Below are positions 25,631 to 34,565 of a DNA stretch of 64,000 bases, piece after piece. The position numbers were made by a program, and so were the translations under genes. Location of the stretch: the NCBI RefSeq assembly GCF_039993895.1, contig NZ_CP121194.1:1364001-1428000 (forward strand). Reading direction: 5' to 3'. The DNA comes from Edaphobacter paludis. Its GTDB lineage: Bacteria > Acidobacteriota > Terriglobia > Terriglobales > Acidobacteriaceae. Each line of letters opens with the position of its first letter. Positions within the stretch are counted from its first letter, which is position 1. Under the pieces are notes generated by a model. The model was not told where the DNA came from, did not search any database, and worked only from the letters and a program-made list of their open reading frames with translations.

Positions 25631-27886
25631 ATGGCCGATCCTAAAGTCCTCTCCCCTGAAATTCTTCTTCATATCGCTACTTCGTTGAATGTGCCCATGC
25701 GTGGGTTGGTTGCTGTGATTGAACTGCTCAATGAGGGTGGAACTGTCCCTTTTATTGCGCGGTATCGGAAGGAAGCTACCGGAAATCTTGACGAGGTTCA
25801 GATCCGCGACATCGAGGAGAAGCTGGCTTACTTTCGCGATCTGGTGGCTCGGCGGGAGACGATTCTGGCCTCCATTCTGGAGCAGGGTAAGCTTACGGAT
25901 GATCTGAAGGCGCGCATCGAGGCCACTTTGGATAAGAGCGAGTTGGAGGACCTTTATCTTCCTTACAAGCCGAAGCGGCGGACCAAGGCTACGATTGCCC
26001 GAGAGAAGGGGTTAGAGCCGCTGGCGCTTTATCTGATGGCGCAGGAGAGCGGGGCGCAGTCACTGGCTGAGTTGGCTGCTGGGTTTGTGAATGCAGAGAA
26101 GGAAGTGAACAGTGTGGACGAGGCGCTGGAGGGTGCGCGACATATTGTTGCCGAGGTATTGAGCGAGGATGCCGACTTGCGAAAGGCGCTGCGGCAGCTG
26201 ATGTTTGACGAAGGCGTGATCGTGAGCCGTAAGGCGATGGACGCGGTGGATGAGCAGGAAAAGTTCAAGATGTACTACGAGTATCGTGAGCCGGTGAAGA
26301 CGATTCCGTCGCATAGAATGCTGGCAGTGCGACGGGGTGAGAGCGAGTCAGTACTTTACTTTCTAATCGAGATGGAGCCTCTGCGGGCGTTGGGTGTGAT
26401 GCGTGCGCGAGTGCTGCGAAGAGAGGGAGATTGGACGGCGCAGCTTGAGCTGGCGATCGAGGACGCATGGAAGCGGCTGCTGAATCCTTCGATCCAAGGC
26501 GAGCTTCGGCTGGAATTGAAGAAACGTTCGGAGACGGATGCGATTCAGGTCTTTCGGGATAATTTGCATCATCTGTTGCTGGCTCCTCCGGCAGGGCCGA
26601 TTTCGATTCTGGGGATCGATCCTGGGCTGCGGACTGGCTGCAAGGTTGCCGTGGTGGATGAGACTGGCAAGTTTCTGGCGAATGACGTGCTTTATCTGCA
26701 TACGTCGAAGGGCGCTGCGGATGGCGCGGCGAAGGTGCTGGAGAAGTTGCTGGTGCAGCACAATGTTCGTGCGATTGCGATTGGTAATGGAACGGCTTCG
26801 CGAGAGACAGATGCTTTTGTGCGTGACTTTCTACGCGAGCGGCGGCTGGACAATATCTTTTCGGTGACGGTGAGCGAGTCGGGCGCGAGTATTTATTCGG
26901 CTTCGGATATTGCGCGGCAGGAGTTTCCTGATCTTGATCTGACGGTGCGGGGCGCGATCTCGATTGCGCGGCGGTTGCAGGATCCGCTGTCGGAGTTGGT
27001 GAAGGTCGATCCGAAGTCGATTGGTGTGGGGCAGTATCAGCACGACGTCGATCAGCGGCAGTTGCAGCAGTCGCTGGAGACGGTGATTGAGAGTTGCGTG
27101 AACCGTGTCGGTGTGGATTTGAATACCTCTTCGTGGACGCTGCTGCGCTATGTTTCGGGGATTACGGAGCGGACTGCGCTGAATATCGTCAGCTATCGGA
27201 ATGAGCATGGGCAGTTTCGCTCGCGGGCCGAGTTGAATAAAGTTACCGGGATTGGCGCGAAGACGTTTGAGCAGGCTGCGGGATTTTTGCGGATACGCAA
27301 TGGAGAAAATCCGCTGGATATGACGGCGGTGCATCCTGAGTCGTATGGAGTGGTGGAGGAGATTGCGCGGTCGCTGGATGCTCCTGTGGGCGAGCTGATT
27401 CGCAGGCCGGAGCTGCTGGCGAAGGTGGATGCGAAGCAGCTTTCGGCAGGGACTTACACGCTGAAGGACATTCTTGAGGAGCTAAAGAAGCCGGGGCGTG
27501 ATCCTCGCGACAAGTTCGTTGCGCCGAGCTTCAATGAAACGGTACGGGAGTTCGCCGATGTACAGCCGGAGATGGTGCTGGAGGGCGTGGTGACGAATGT
27601 GACGAAGTTTGGCGCGTTTGTCGATATCGGTGTGCATCAGGATGGGCTGGTGCATGTCAGCGAGTTGTCGAACCGGTTTATTAAGGATCCTTCAGAGGCT
27701 GTGAAAGCGGGACAGATTGTTAAGGTGAAGGTGTTGAGCGCGGATGCGAAGTCGAAGCGGATTGCACTTTCGATGAAGGCGCTGATGGGACCGGCGCAGC
27801 GCGTACAGCGGGAGGCTCCGAAGAAGCCTGAGGTTTCGATGAACGACAAGTTGAATATGCTGAATACGAAGTGGAAGGTTTCTTAG
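25631..27886 (+). CDS. tex: RNA-binding transcription accessory protein Tex
   Basis: Conserved nucleic-acid-binding protein implicated in transcription and stress responses. Features in order: N-terminal helical part with GGTVPFIARYRKEATGNLDE, the YqgF-like RNase-H fold (ILGIDPGLRTGCKVAVVD), helix-hairpin-helix region (VNTSSW-like VDLNTSSWTLLRYVSGIT), and a C-terminal S1 domain (GVVTNVTKFGAFVDIGVHQD) at about residues 645-715. I use ATG 25,631 (751 residues), with AGGATGG upstream; ATG 25,619 is also possible. The frame is open far upstream, but that part overlaps cyaY on the other strand and is not credible coding. Confidence 0.94.
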   Translation: MADPKVLSPEILLHIATSLNVPMRGLVAVIELLNEGGTVPFIARYRKEATGNLDEVQIRDIEEKLAYFRDLVARRETILASILEQGKLTDDLKARIEATLDKSELEDLYLPYKPKRRTKATIAREKGLEPLALYLMAQESGAQSLAELAAGFVNAEKEVNSVDEALEGARHIVAEVLSEDADLRKALRQLMFDEGVIVSRKAMDAVDEQEKFKMYYEYREPVKTIPSHRMLAVRRGESESVLYFLIEMEPLRALGVMRARVLRREGDWTAQLELAIEDAWKRLLNPSIQGELRLELKKRSETDAIQVFRDNLHHLLLAPPAGPISILGIDPGLRTGCKVAVVDETGKFLANDVLYLHTSKGAADGAAKVLEKLLVQHNVRAIAIGNGTASRETDAFVRDFLRERRLDNIFSVTVSESGASIYSASDIARQEFPDLDLTVRGAISIARRLQDPLSELVKVDPKSIGVGQYQHDVDQRQLQQSLETVIESCVNRVGVDLNTSSWTLLRYVSGITERTALNIVSYRNEHGQFRSRAELNKVTGIGAKTFEQAAGFLRIRNGENPLDMTAVHPESYGVVEEIARSLDAPVGELIRRPELLAKVDAKQLSAGTYTLKDILEELKKPGRDPRDKFVAPSFNETVREFADVQPEMVLEGVVTNVTKFGAFVDIGVHQDGLVHVSELSNRFIKDPSEAVKAGQIVKVKVLSADAKSKRIALSMKALMGPAQRVQREAPKKPEVSMNDKLNMLNTKWKVS

Positions 27887-27904
27887 GGTGATGTCGCGAG
27901 CTCT

Positions 27905-28600
27905 TTAACGAGCCGACAATAGTTTTTCGATAATTTGCTGGACTTGTTTTGCCTGTGCGGCGCTGCCTGCTTCGGTGTAGTGAACGCTGCCGTTGTGCAG
28001 GTCGTCGTGAGCGGCCATGAGGGCGTGCTGATCGTCGATGGGGATATGAAAGCGCTGCATGGTGCGGAGGGATTCTGCGTTGCGCTGGTCGATGCGCGGG
28101 TTGGTGGCTCCGCCGGAGTCTGCCGTGTGGACAGGTGTGGTGGTGGCCCAGACTAACTTTGCTCCATTGGATTTTGCTTGCAGAGCTTCAACAAGTTTGG
28201 GAAGGGAACTGCCGTAGGCGGCTTCGGTGTACTTCCATCCGTGCATTCCGTTGTTGAAGTGAATGACGGCAAACTTCAGCGGCATCATTGCGAAGTAGTC
28301 GTCTACCTGCTGGATGAGGCGAGGATCGCCGGAGGCGGCGGAGGTGGCGAAGAGATAACAGTTGGCGCGGCCGGCGAGCAGTTTCGTGACCTCGGGATAG
28401 TAGCCGCGGGTGATGGAGTCGCCGAGGAGAAGGACGTTGGGGAGCGCGGGATTGGGGTTGTCGGGTTTCGCGGCCCATGTCCATTCGATTGTTTCGAGGA
28501 TGCTTTTTTGTGCAGGGTCTTTTGGAGTCTGTGCGATAGAGGCTGGAAGGGCGAGGATAGCGCTCAGGAGAAGAACGACGGTGCGGAGATTACGTTGCAT
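27905..28600 (-). CDS. Secreted SGNH/GDSL hydrolase
   Basis: Signal peptide at residues 1-23 (ending ASIAQ). The nucleophile motif LLLGDSITRG places the serine at residue 62; an Asn block is HFNNGMHGW, and a late His follows in VHYTEAG with an upstream Asp in AAHDDLHNG. These blocks make up the SGNH esterase/lipase fold. AGGGGAA precedes the ATG. The protein probably removes acyl groups from a carbohydrate or lipid outside the cytoplasm; the substrate is unknown. Confidence 0.85.
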   Translation of the reverse strand: MQRNLRTVVLLLSAILALPASIAQTPKDPAQKSILETIEWTWAAKPDNPNPALPNVLLLGDSITRGYYPEVTKLLAGRANCYLFATSAASGDPRLIQQVDDYFAMMPLKFAVIHFNNGMHGWKYTEAAYGSSLPKLVEALQAKSNGAKLVWATTTPVHTADSGGATNPRIDQRNAESLRTMQRFHIPIDDQHALMAAHDDLHNGSVHYTEAGSAAQAKQVQQIIEKLLSAR

Positions 28601-28711
28601 GAGTTCCCCTGTCAGTATTATTTATATGTGAAATTATAATTTCGCTTGTGGTGGCTAGAGATGCTTATAGAACTTCGCTCCCGGCGCTGTCAAATAGTTA
28701 TGTGCGTTGGC

Positions 28712-29977
28712 TTATAGAGAGGCGCCGCGGATGAGCGCGGCCTGGGGAGCATCAGATCCGCTCCAGATTACGTAGATGTCTCCGTCAGGGGAGAGGCTGG
28801 CGGTTGGGTAGCGCTCTCCTGACGTGTCGGCGGGGATGTGGGTTGTCGCTGAGACGTGACCTTTGGTATCGATGCGGAGTGCATAAGGAGTGAGACTGTT
28901 CCAGTCGCCGCTTTTTGTGGATTGGCGACCTGAGAAGACGAGGGCGATGGTGCCGTCGTCGGCCATGGAGAGATAGGGGTGGTTTGCACCTTCGATGCCC
29001 TTGCTGACGGAGATTTCTTTTGAGAAGGTTTGGCCGCCATCGCTCGACGACGTCAGGCGGATGCCGGGGTGACCGCCTGTGGCGGTGTACCACGCGACGA
29101 TAAGCTTATCGCCCTGCACTGCCAGGACTGGGCCGGATTCGGGACAGCCGAAGAGCTTCCAGCGATCGTTGGCGATGCGGACGGGCGCGCCGAAGTGTTC
29201 GCCGTGATCGGTGGAGGTAGCGACGGCAATGTCCCGCTCGTTGTCGGCGTAGACATGGCGGTAAGCGACGTAGACCTTGCCGTTGGCTGCGATGGCGACC
29301 GAGGGACGGCAGCAGGGACAGGCGAGGGTTGCTACTTTTACGTTGTGGTGAAAGGTCGCGCCGCGATCGGTGGAGCGGGCCAGGTAGACATTGAAGGTTC
29401 CGGTGGAGCCTGAGGTGTTGTCGCGGCCATCGAGCCATGCGGCGTAGACGTCACCGTTGGGAGCGACGGCGAGAGTGGCGAAGCCGGAGTAAGACTTGTC
29501 CGTGGCTGGCTTGTCGGTGACCAGGGTCGTCACTGGCGGCGTTGTGCCCATGCCGGAAGAACGGGCTTCTACGAGTTGAGTTTCGTCGGAGTCGTTTTTC
29601 TGCTGCCAGAGTGCGAAGGCATACATCCCATGTGCGACTAGTTGTGGAGCGTTTTCTGCGGAGGTGTTTACGGTTTCGCCGGATGAACTGAGTGTGGTTG
29701 GAGGCATCCAGTGTTCTCCGGCCTCGTGGGACATGCGCAGGATGAGTTCTGTCTTTTCTACGGCGAGGAGATAGAGGCCGCCGGTGACGGTGGCGGCAAT
29801 GATGGGACGTTTTGCCTCGATGCCGAGTACGTGCGGATGGGGTTCGAAGACGAAGGCCTGGTGCTGCGTTTGGATGAGAGGCCGCGTGTACTGCCAGAGA
29901 AGAAACGCAATGATCAGCAGGAACGCTAATGTGAGACTGATTGCAATGGTGCGGTTGATCGAGCTTCTGGTCATCAC
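28712..29977 (-). CDS. BNR-repeat (sialidase-like propeller) exported protein with CPCCRP motif
   Basis: 421 residues with an N-terminal membrane segment (about 10-28). At least three Asp-box motifs are visible: STDRGATF, STDHGEHF and SSDGGQTF, the hallmark of sialidase-type beta-propellers. No obvious catalytic sialidase triad is recognisable, so an enzymatic role is not claimed. CPCCRPS lies between the first and second Asp boxes and could bind a metal ion. It is followed closely upstream by the Oar-like receptor gene (15 bases apart), so the two are probably co-transcribed. Confidence 0.75.
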   Translation of the reverse strand: MMTRSSINRTIAISLTLAFLLIIAFLLWQYTRPLIQTQHQAFVFEPHPHVLGIEAKRPIIAATVTGGLYLLAVEKTELILRMSHEAGEHWMPPTTLSSSGETVNTSAENAPQLVAHGMYAFALWQQKNDSDETQLVEARSSGMGTTPPVTTLVTDKPATDKSYSGFATLAVAPNGDVYAAWLDGRDNTSGSTGTFNVYLARSTDRGATFHHNVKVATLACPCCRPSVAIAANGKVYVAYRHVYADNERDIAVATSTDHGEHFGAPVRIANDRWKLFGCPESGPVLAVQGDKLIVAWYTATGGHPGIRLTSSSDGGQTFSKEISVSKGIEGANHPYLSMADDGTIALVFSGRQSTKSGDWNSLTPYALRIDTKGHVSATTHIPADTSGERYPTASLSPDGDIYVIWSGSDAPQAALIRGASL

Positions 29978-29992
29978 GTTTCCTTTTGATTG

Positions 29993-32845
29993 TTAGAAGT
30001 TCAGGCGGGCTGCGAGTTGGACCTGTCTGGGATCGCCGACTGCGGTTGGGTGGCCGAAGCTGGAGTTGGATGCGTTGGGGTACGTGCCTGTGCCGAAGGT
30101 CCCGTTGGGGATAAGGTCGTTGCGGTGGTTGAGTGCGTTGAAGGCTTCGGCGATGGCTTCGAGACGGAAGCGGTTGCCAAGTGGAAAGGTACGGCTAAGA
30201 CGGGTGTTCATGTTGAAGAAGTTGAAGCCTACACCGGAGTTGCGTGCGATGACAGTTCCGGGTAGCGCACGGGTGCAATTGGTGATGCCGGGCACGCAGG
30301 GGCGCAACGTTGTGCCCTGAATGCTGTTGGTTCCTGTAGTGATGTTGAGGGGGAGCGGCGAATAGTACTGAAGCATGGTGCTGAGGAGGAAGCCGTTGGA
30401 GAGGTGGCTCCATAGGCTGTGTGATGGGTTCATCGAGCTATGAATGGTGCCATCAAAGACGAGGCGGTTTCGCTGGTCGTCGTCGGAGAAACCGCGGTCT
30501 TCAGCTATGTCAAAGTTATTGATAGGAGAGCTGAAGAAGAACTCACCCACGTCGTCAATAGCCTTTGACCAGTTGTAGGAGATGCGATAGGCACCCCAGC
30601 GTGTGGGCTTTTGCTGGAAGGAGACGGAGAGGCCATCGTAGTAGGAGTCGCCTGCGGACTGGTACTGCTTGTTGTTACCGTAGGCGGCGTTGGGGCGGCA
30701 GCCGTTGTTGTTGCCGGTGGCGATGCAGGTGGGAGTGTTCTGGTTGATGGAGGCTAGTAGATGGAGCCCGCGCAGGTGCTGGTAGCTTATGCTCAGAGTG
30801 CTGCTGGCGTTGAGTTGCTGCTCGACTTCGAGGCTGGCCTGTTCAGAGTATGCGTTCTGGATATGTGGGGCCATCGTCGTGAAGTTGACCAGAACTCCGG
30901 TGGGGAGCGTAGTGAGAATGTTGGGGAAGGCGGGGGCTCCGGTTTGCGTGGGTGAGACGCTGACGGTGACGAACGTCGAGCTGTTGATGTTGGTTGTGTT
31001 GCCGCTGGACTGGAGCGCGTTTGAGAGCGGTCGCAAGGGAACTCGATCGTAAAAGATGCCATAGCTGCCGCGCACGACGGTGGTGCGGTGAGTAAAGGGT
31101 GACCAGGCAAAGCCGAGGCGCGGGGAGATATTGTTGGTGTCGGTGGCGATGGATTTCAGGAATTGCAGATCGTAGCGCAGACCGGCGTTGAAGGTGAGGG
31201 ATGGTGTGAGTTTCCACTCGTCCTGCGCGTAGAGGCCGAGGTTGGGGTTGGTCTGAGGGACGATGGGGTTGCCGAAGGATTGCGTATATCCGGAGTTGTT
31301 ATAGGTTCCGTTGAGGAAGTTACTGAGAGACGAAAAGGAGTAGCTGCCTCGGTTGGACATGGGGAAGGTGATGGTGAGGTCGTTGAAGAGGAAGTCCGTA
31401 CCGACTCGCAGGGAGTGATTGCCTGTCTGATGAGAGAGGTTGTCGACTACTTCGTAGAGATTGTCGAGTCGTCCGGTGGGCGACGCGGAGAGTGTGCCGA
31501 AGGATGCAATGCCGGAGATGCTGACGGCGGGACCGATGGCATCGTTGGGCAGCGCGGTCAGGTTGCTTCGAGTGAACTGGCCGCGAGTTTCGTTGACGGT
31601 GCGAGGAGAGATGGTGAAGATATTGCTGATGGCTATGGTCTGGTCGAGATCGTGGAGCGACGCGGCGGCACTGACGGCGCTTAATCCACCGACGCCTCGT
31701 GAGTTCTGACTCTCTACTTCATAAAGACTGTAACGCGCGCTGAGTTGGTCGCTATCGTTGAGGTGATGGTCGATCTTGGCGAAGATGTTATTGGTGCGGA
31801 TTGGGTTGGAGTAAAGCCCGGTGGTGATCTGTGGACCTTGGTATCCGATGGTTTGGAGGTGGCTGTTGATGGCGGCAACGTTGGCGGGAGCGATGGTGAT
31901 AAGGCCGTCCTGATTGAGCTGCTTGCGCTCAAAATTGGCGAAGTAGAAGGTGCGATTGCGCAGGATTGGGCCGGCGAGGCTGGCTCCGTATTGGGCTTGC
32001 GTGATGGGGAGTTTGCTTTGCGAGAGAGCGTTGTCGGCGTTAAGGCGTTGATTGCGCAGGTAGCCGTAGAGACTGCCGTGGAGTGCGTTGGTACCGCTCT
32101 TGGTCACCATGTTGATGTAGCCGCCGAGGGCGCGGCCGAACTCAGCCTGACCGCCGGAGGTGACGACCTGAAACTCGCGGACGACGTCGAGGGCATAGAA
32201 GGTTCCGGTGAGTCCGGCCGCGTCGTCATTGGCAGAGAGACCGTCGACGACGAAGCTGTTGGAGAAGTTGCGCTGGCTGCCGATGGAGATGCCCTGGCCG
32301 GGAACGGCGGATGTTTCGGCGAAGAGTTGAGTGCTGGCAGTGTTGGTGGCGGAGACGCCGGGGACGAGAAGAGCGAGGTCGAGGAAGTTGCGGCCGAGTA
32401 AAGAGAGGTTTTGGATCTCTCCGGGTGAGATTGTATTGGCTACTTCGCTTCGGTTGGTTTCCAGTATCGGGGGTTGGCTGGATACGTTGACTGAGGTTTG
32501 GGTTCCGGCAAGGGCGAGTGAGATTTGCAGGTCGAAATCAGCGCCGACGGTGAGGGTGATGGAGCGGTTCGCTTCGGCGAAACCTTGTTGATGGACCAGG
32601 ACGTTGTAAGTGCCAAGGGAGAGATAGGGAAAGCGGAAACGTCCGTCTTTGCTGGTTGAGGTCGTGCGAGAGAAGTTGGTTGCTGTCTGGGTTGCCGTGA
32701 CGTGCGCGCCGGCGATGACTGCGCCCGATGGGTCGGTTACCCTGCCGCTGAGAGAGGCATTGTTGACGGTTTGCTGCGCGCCGGCTATTGCGATAGCTGC
32801 AAAGATAAATGCGATGACTGCAAGGTGATGCTTAAGAAGCTGCAC
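29993..32845 (-). CDS. Oar-like TonB-dependent receptor with N-terminal carboxypeptidase-regulatory domain
   Basis: Outer-membrane receptor of the large family abundant in Acidobacteria. Signal peptide, then a CarboxypepD_reg-like domain (LSGRVTDPSGAVIAGAHVTA, DGRFRFPYLSLGTYNVLV), a plug (SFVVDGLSAND, GGQAEFGRALGGYINMVTK) and a long beta-barrel ending in a phenylalanine (AARLNF). I prefer the GTG start at 32,845, which has GGAGGA at ideal spacing and begins directly with the signal peptide; the first ATG at 32,890 adds 15 charged residues and lacks a ribosome-binding site. Co-directional with a BNR protein and two Cys-rich peptides. Confidence 0.9.
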   Translation of the reverse strand: MQLLKHHLAVIAFIFAAIAIAGAQQTVNNASLSGRVTDPSGAVIAGAHVTATQTATNFSRTTSTSKDGRFRFPYLSLGTYNVLVHQQGFAEANRSITLTVGADFDLQISLALAGTQTSVNVSSQPPILETNRSEVANTISPGEIQNLSLLGRNFLDLALLVPGVSATNTASTQLFAETSAVPGQGISIGSQRNFSNSFVVDGLSANDDAAGLTGTFYALDVVREFQVVTSGGQAEFGRALGGYINMVTKSGTNALHGSLYGYLRNQRLNADNALSQSKLPITQAQYGASLAGPILRNRTFYFANFERKQLNQDGLITIAPANVAAINSHLQTIGYQGPQITTGLYSNPIRTNNIFAKIDHHLNDSDQLSARYSLYEVESQNSRGVGGLSAVSAAASLHDLDQTIAISNIFTISPRTVNETRGQFTRSNLTALPNDAIGPAVSISGIASFGTLSASPTGRLDNLYEVVDNLSHQTGNHSLRVGTDFLFNDLTITFPMSNRGSYSFSSLSNFLNGTYNNSGYTQSFGNPIVPQTNPNLGLYAQDEWKLTPSLTFNAGLRYDLQFLKSIATDTNNISPRLGFAWSPFTHRTTVVRGSYGIFYDRVPLRPLSNALQSSGNTTNINSSTFVTVSVSPTQTGAPAFPNILTTLPTGVLVNFTTMAPHIQNAYSEQASLEVEQQLNASSTLSISYQHLRGLHLLASINQNTPTCIATGNNNGCRPNAAYGNNKQYQSAGDSYYDGLSVSFQQKPTRWGAYRISYNWSKAIDDVGEFFFSSPINNFDIAEDRGFSDDDQRNRLVFDGTIHSSMNPSHSLWSHLSNGFLLSTMLQYYSPLPLNITTGTNSIQGTTLRPCVPGITNCTRALPGTVIARNSGVGFNFFNMNTRLSRTFPLGNRFRLEAIAEAFNALNHRNDLIPNGTFGTGTYPNASNSSFGHPTAVGDPRQVQLAARLNF

Positions 32846-32913
32846 TGATTCCTCCGGTGGTTCGGGTGCGGCGGACAATTCTTGTGGCATGCCGCACTGT
32901 CCATTTCCTGCGC

Positions 32914-33306
32914 TTAGGAGCGGGAGAGGATCGGTGAAGGAGGGCCGCGCTTCTGGTGGGAACGGTCAGGGGAGAGGCTAAAGGGAGCTTCTGTTTGGGG
33001 CAGGTTAGTCCGAATGCTGACTGTGTCTGCGGAGACTGCTGTCTGAACCTCGTCGGAGACGAAGGGAAGATTGATCGCTATGACCGTGAAGAGGTTGTAG
33101 GGGCAGGTCTCTTGAATGCTTACGGTGTGTGCTTGGCCGGTGTCGCTGGCGGAACGCTGCGCTAGCTTGGCCATCATGCAATGGTGCTTGCCGTCGCGGC
33201 GGCAGCAGACGGGCACGTTCGCATCTACCGCAGACGCCGTGAAGAGCGGCGAGACCAGCGGCAGCGTGAACAGCAACAGCAGCGAGAGGGAGAGAAGGCG
33301 GCGCAC
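32914..33306 (-). CDS. Small exported Cys-rich protein, CCRR/KRGPP family, copy 1
   Basis: 130 residues from a GTG start. Signal peptide MRRLLSLSLLLLFTLPLVSP, then VCCRRDGKHHCMM, a further Cys-Pro (ETCPYN), and a C-terminal QKRGPPSP. The same three blocks recur in the next gene (33,446-33,826), so these are paralogs. The CC..HHC arrangement suggests metal or heme binding. Located just upstream of the Oar-like receptor, same strand. Function unknown. Confidence 0.7.
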   Translation of the reverse strand: MRRLLSLSLLLLFTLPLVSPLFTASAVDANVPVCCRRDGKHHCMMAKLAQRSASDTGQAHTVSIQETCPYNLFTVIAINLPFVSDEVQTAVSADTVSIRTNLPQTEAPFSLSPDRSHQKRGPPSPILSRS

Positions 33307-33445
33307 GAGCGACCCGATGCAGCGATAGTTGGAGATTGGCTTTAGCCGATGACTGGAGGTGATTCGGGTTCGCTGAGGCGTTCCATCAGTATCGGAACCT
33401 TGAGTTGCACGGGCGAACGAAGCGGAGTCAGATCGGCTTCAGAGA

Positions 33446-33826
33446 CTAGGAGGCTTGCGTGGGAGGGCCCCGCTTTTGCCATGCCGTGTCGAGCACAATC
33501 CGGACGTGAGCGTAGATAGGCGCCTTGATTGTGGCGTGATGAACTGATTCACGAAGCAGACGCGCAGTGGCATTAAGCCGGGCATCATTATGCCGGACCA
33601 AGGTGGCTGGTTTGGGATAGAAAGGGCACTTCGTCGAAAGAGTGGAGATTGTGACCTGATGGGCGGAGATGTTCGACCGCCGCATCTTCATCTGGCAGTG
33701 ATGAACTCCATTGCGGCGGCAACAGGCTGGCAGGTTAGCGTCTGAATTTGTGGAGAGCGCAAGTAGAGGTGACACCAGCGGAAAGCTGAAGAGCAGCAAC
33801 AGCGAAAGTGCCAGAAGGCGGCGCAC
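33446..33826 (-). CDS. Small exported Cys-rich protein, CCRR/KRGPP family, copy 2
   Basis: 126 residues from a GTG start, with signal peptide MRRLLALSLLLLFSFPLVSP, the metal-ligand-like ACCRRNGVHHCQM, STKCPFY, and C-terminal WQKRGPPTQ. Clearly paralogous to copy 1, sharing the order of motifs but differing between them. The pair probably arose by tandem duplication. I cannot name the family; it may take part in copper handling together with the receptor and the CPCCRP protein downstream. Confidence 0.7.
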   Translation of the reverse strand: MRRLLALSLLLLFSFPLVSPLLALSTNSDANLPACCRRNGVHHCQMKMRRSNISAHQVTISTLSTKCPFYPKPATLVRHNDARLNATARLLRESVHHATIKAPIYAHVRIVLDTAWQKRGPPTQAS

Positions 33827-33963
33827 ACTGCGATTGTAGCTGACGGCACTTGCAAGGATTTTGCATTGGGAGCGACCCGCGCGAGGCTTCTGCGTTTATT
33901 GAGAGGGTTATCCATCGGGTTCCTGCGAAAGACAGGGTGATTCGCCAGGGTTAAACTTGGTAG

Positions 33964-34506
33964 ATGAATCAGAGATATTTCAAAATGTGTTTGCTGGGGA
34001 TGATGACGTTGGGACTCGCTGGAATGGCACGCGCGCAGACGGCGATTTATGGTGAGTTCACTGCGGCCAAGCTCAGTGCTCCTAATACGTCGTGGATGTA
34101 TGGACCGACGATCGGTTTGTATCACGACTCAGGACATGGGTTGTTGGCCACTGGGCTTGATGTTCGAGGAACCTTTGCGGGTCGTGGAAACACAAATGGA
34201 GCGTATTCCAGCGAGACGCTCGATACCCTGCTGGGCGGAGTGCGGCTTGCGGTGACGCCTCGTGTTTTGCCGTTCAAGCCGTATGGAGAGGTGTTGGGTG
34301 GCTTCGGACATTTGAAGACCGGACAAGGGACAGCGCGGACTTCGTCGACCAAATTTGCCTATCAGTTTGTTGGTGGTGTTGACTTTACCATTTTGCCGAG
34401 GTTGGATTGGCGGGCGGTGGAGTTCAGCTATGGCAGGCTTGCGGGACTCGGCGACAGCTTCGTTCCGAAGACGCTGAGCACGGGAATTGTGTTTCGGCTG
34501 CCGTAA
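33964..34506 (+). CDS. Small outer-membrane beta-barrel protein
   Basis: 180 residues with signal peptide (MCLLGMMTLGLAGMARA region). The mature part shows the alternating pattern of an eight-stranded porin-like barrel: TAIYGEFTAAKLS, LLATGLDVRGTF, LLGGVRLAVTP, PYGEVLGGFGHLKTG, FAYQFVGGVDFTI, AVEFSYGRLAGLG, and a terminal GIVFRLP. Similar to OmpA-like/opacity-type barrels. Divergent from the Cys-rich genes. Function not assignable. Confidence 0.7.
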   Translation: MNQRYFKMCLLGMMTLGLAGMARAQTAIYGEFTAAKLSAPNTSWMYGPTIGLYHDSGHGLLATGLDVRGTFAGRGNTNGAYSSETLDTLLGGVRLAVTPRVLPFKPYGEVLGGFGHLKTGQGTARTSSTKFAYQFVGGVDFTILPRLDWRAVEFSYGRLAGLGDSFVPKTLSTGIVFRLP

Positions 34507-34565
34507 ATGGGCAGCCTCGTACGAATGTATTTTGCGGAATCGCCATTACCTTTTATCATTTAAGG

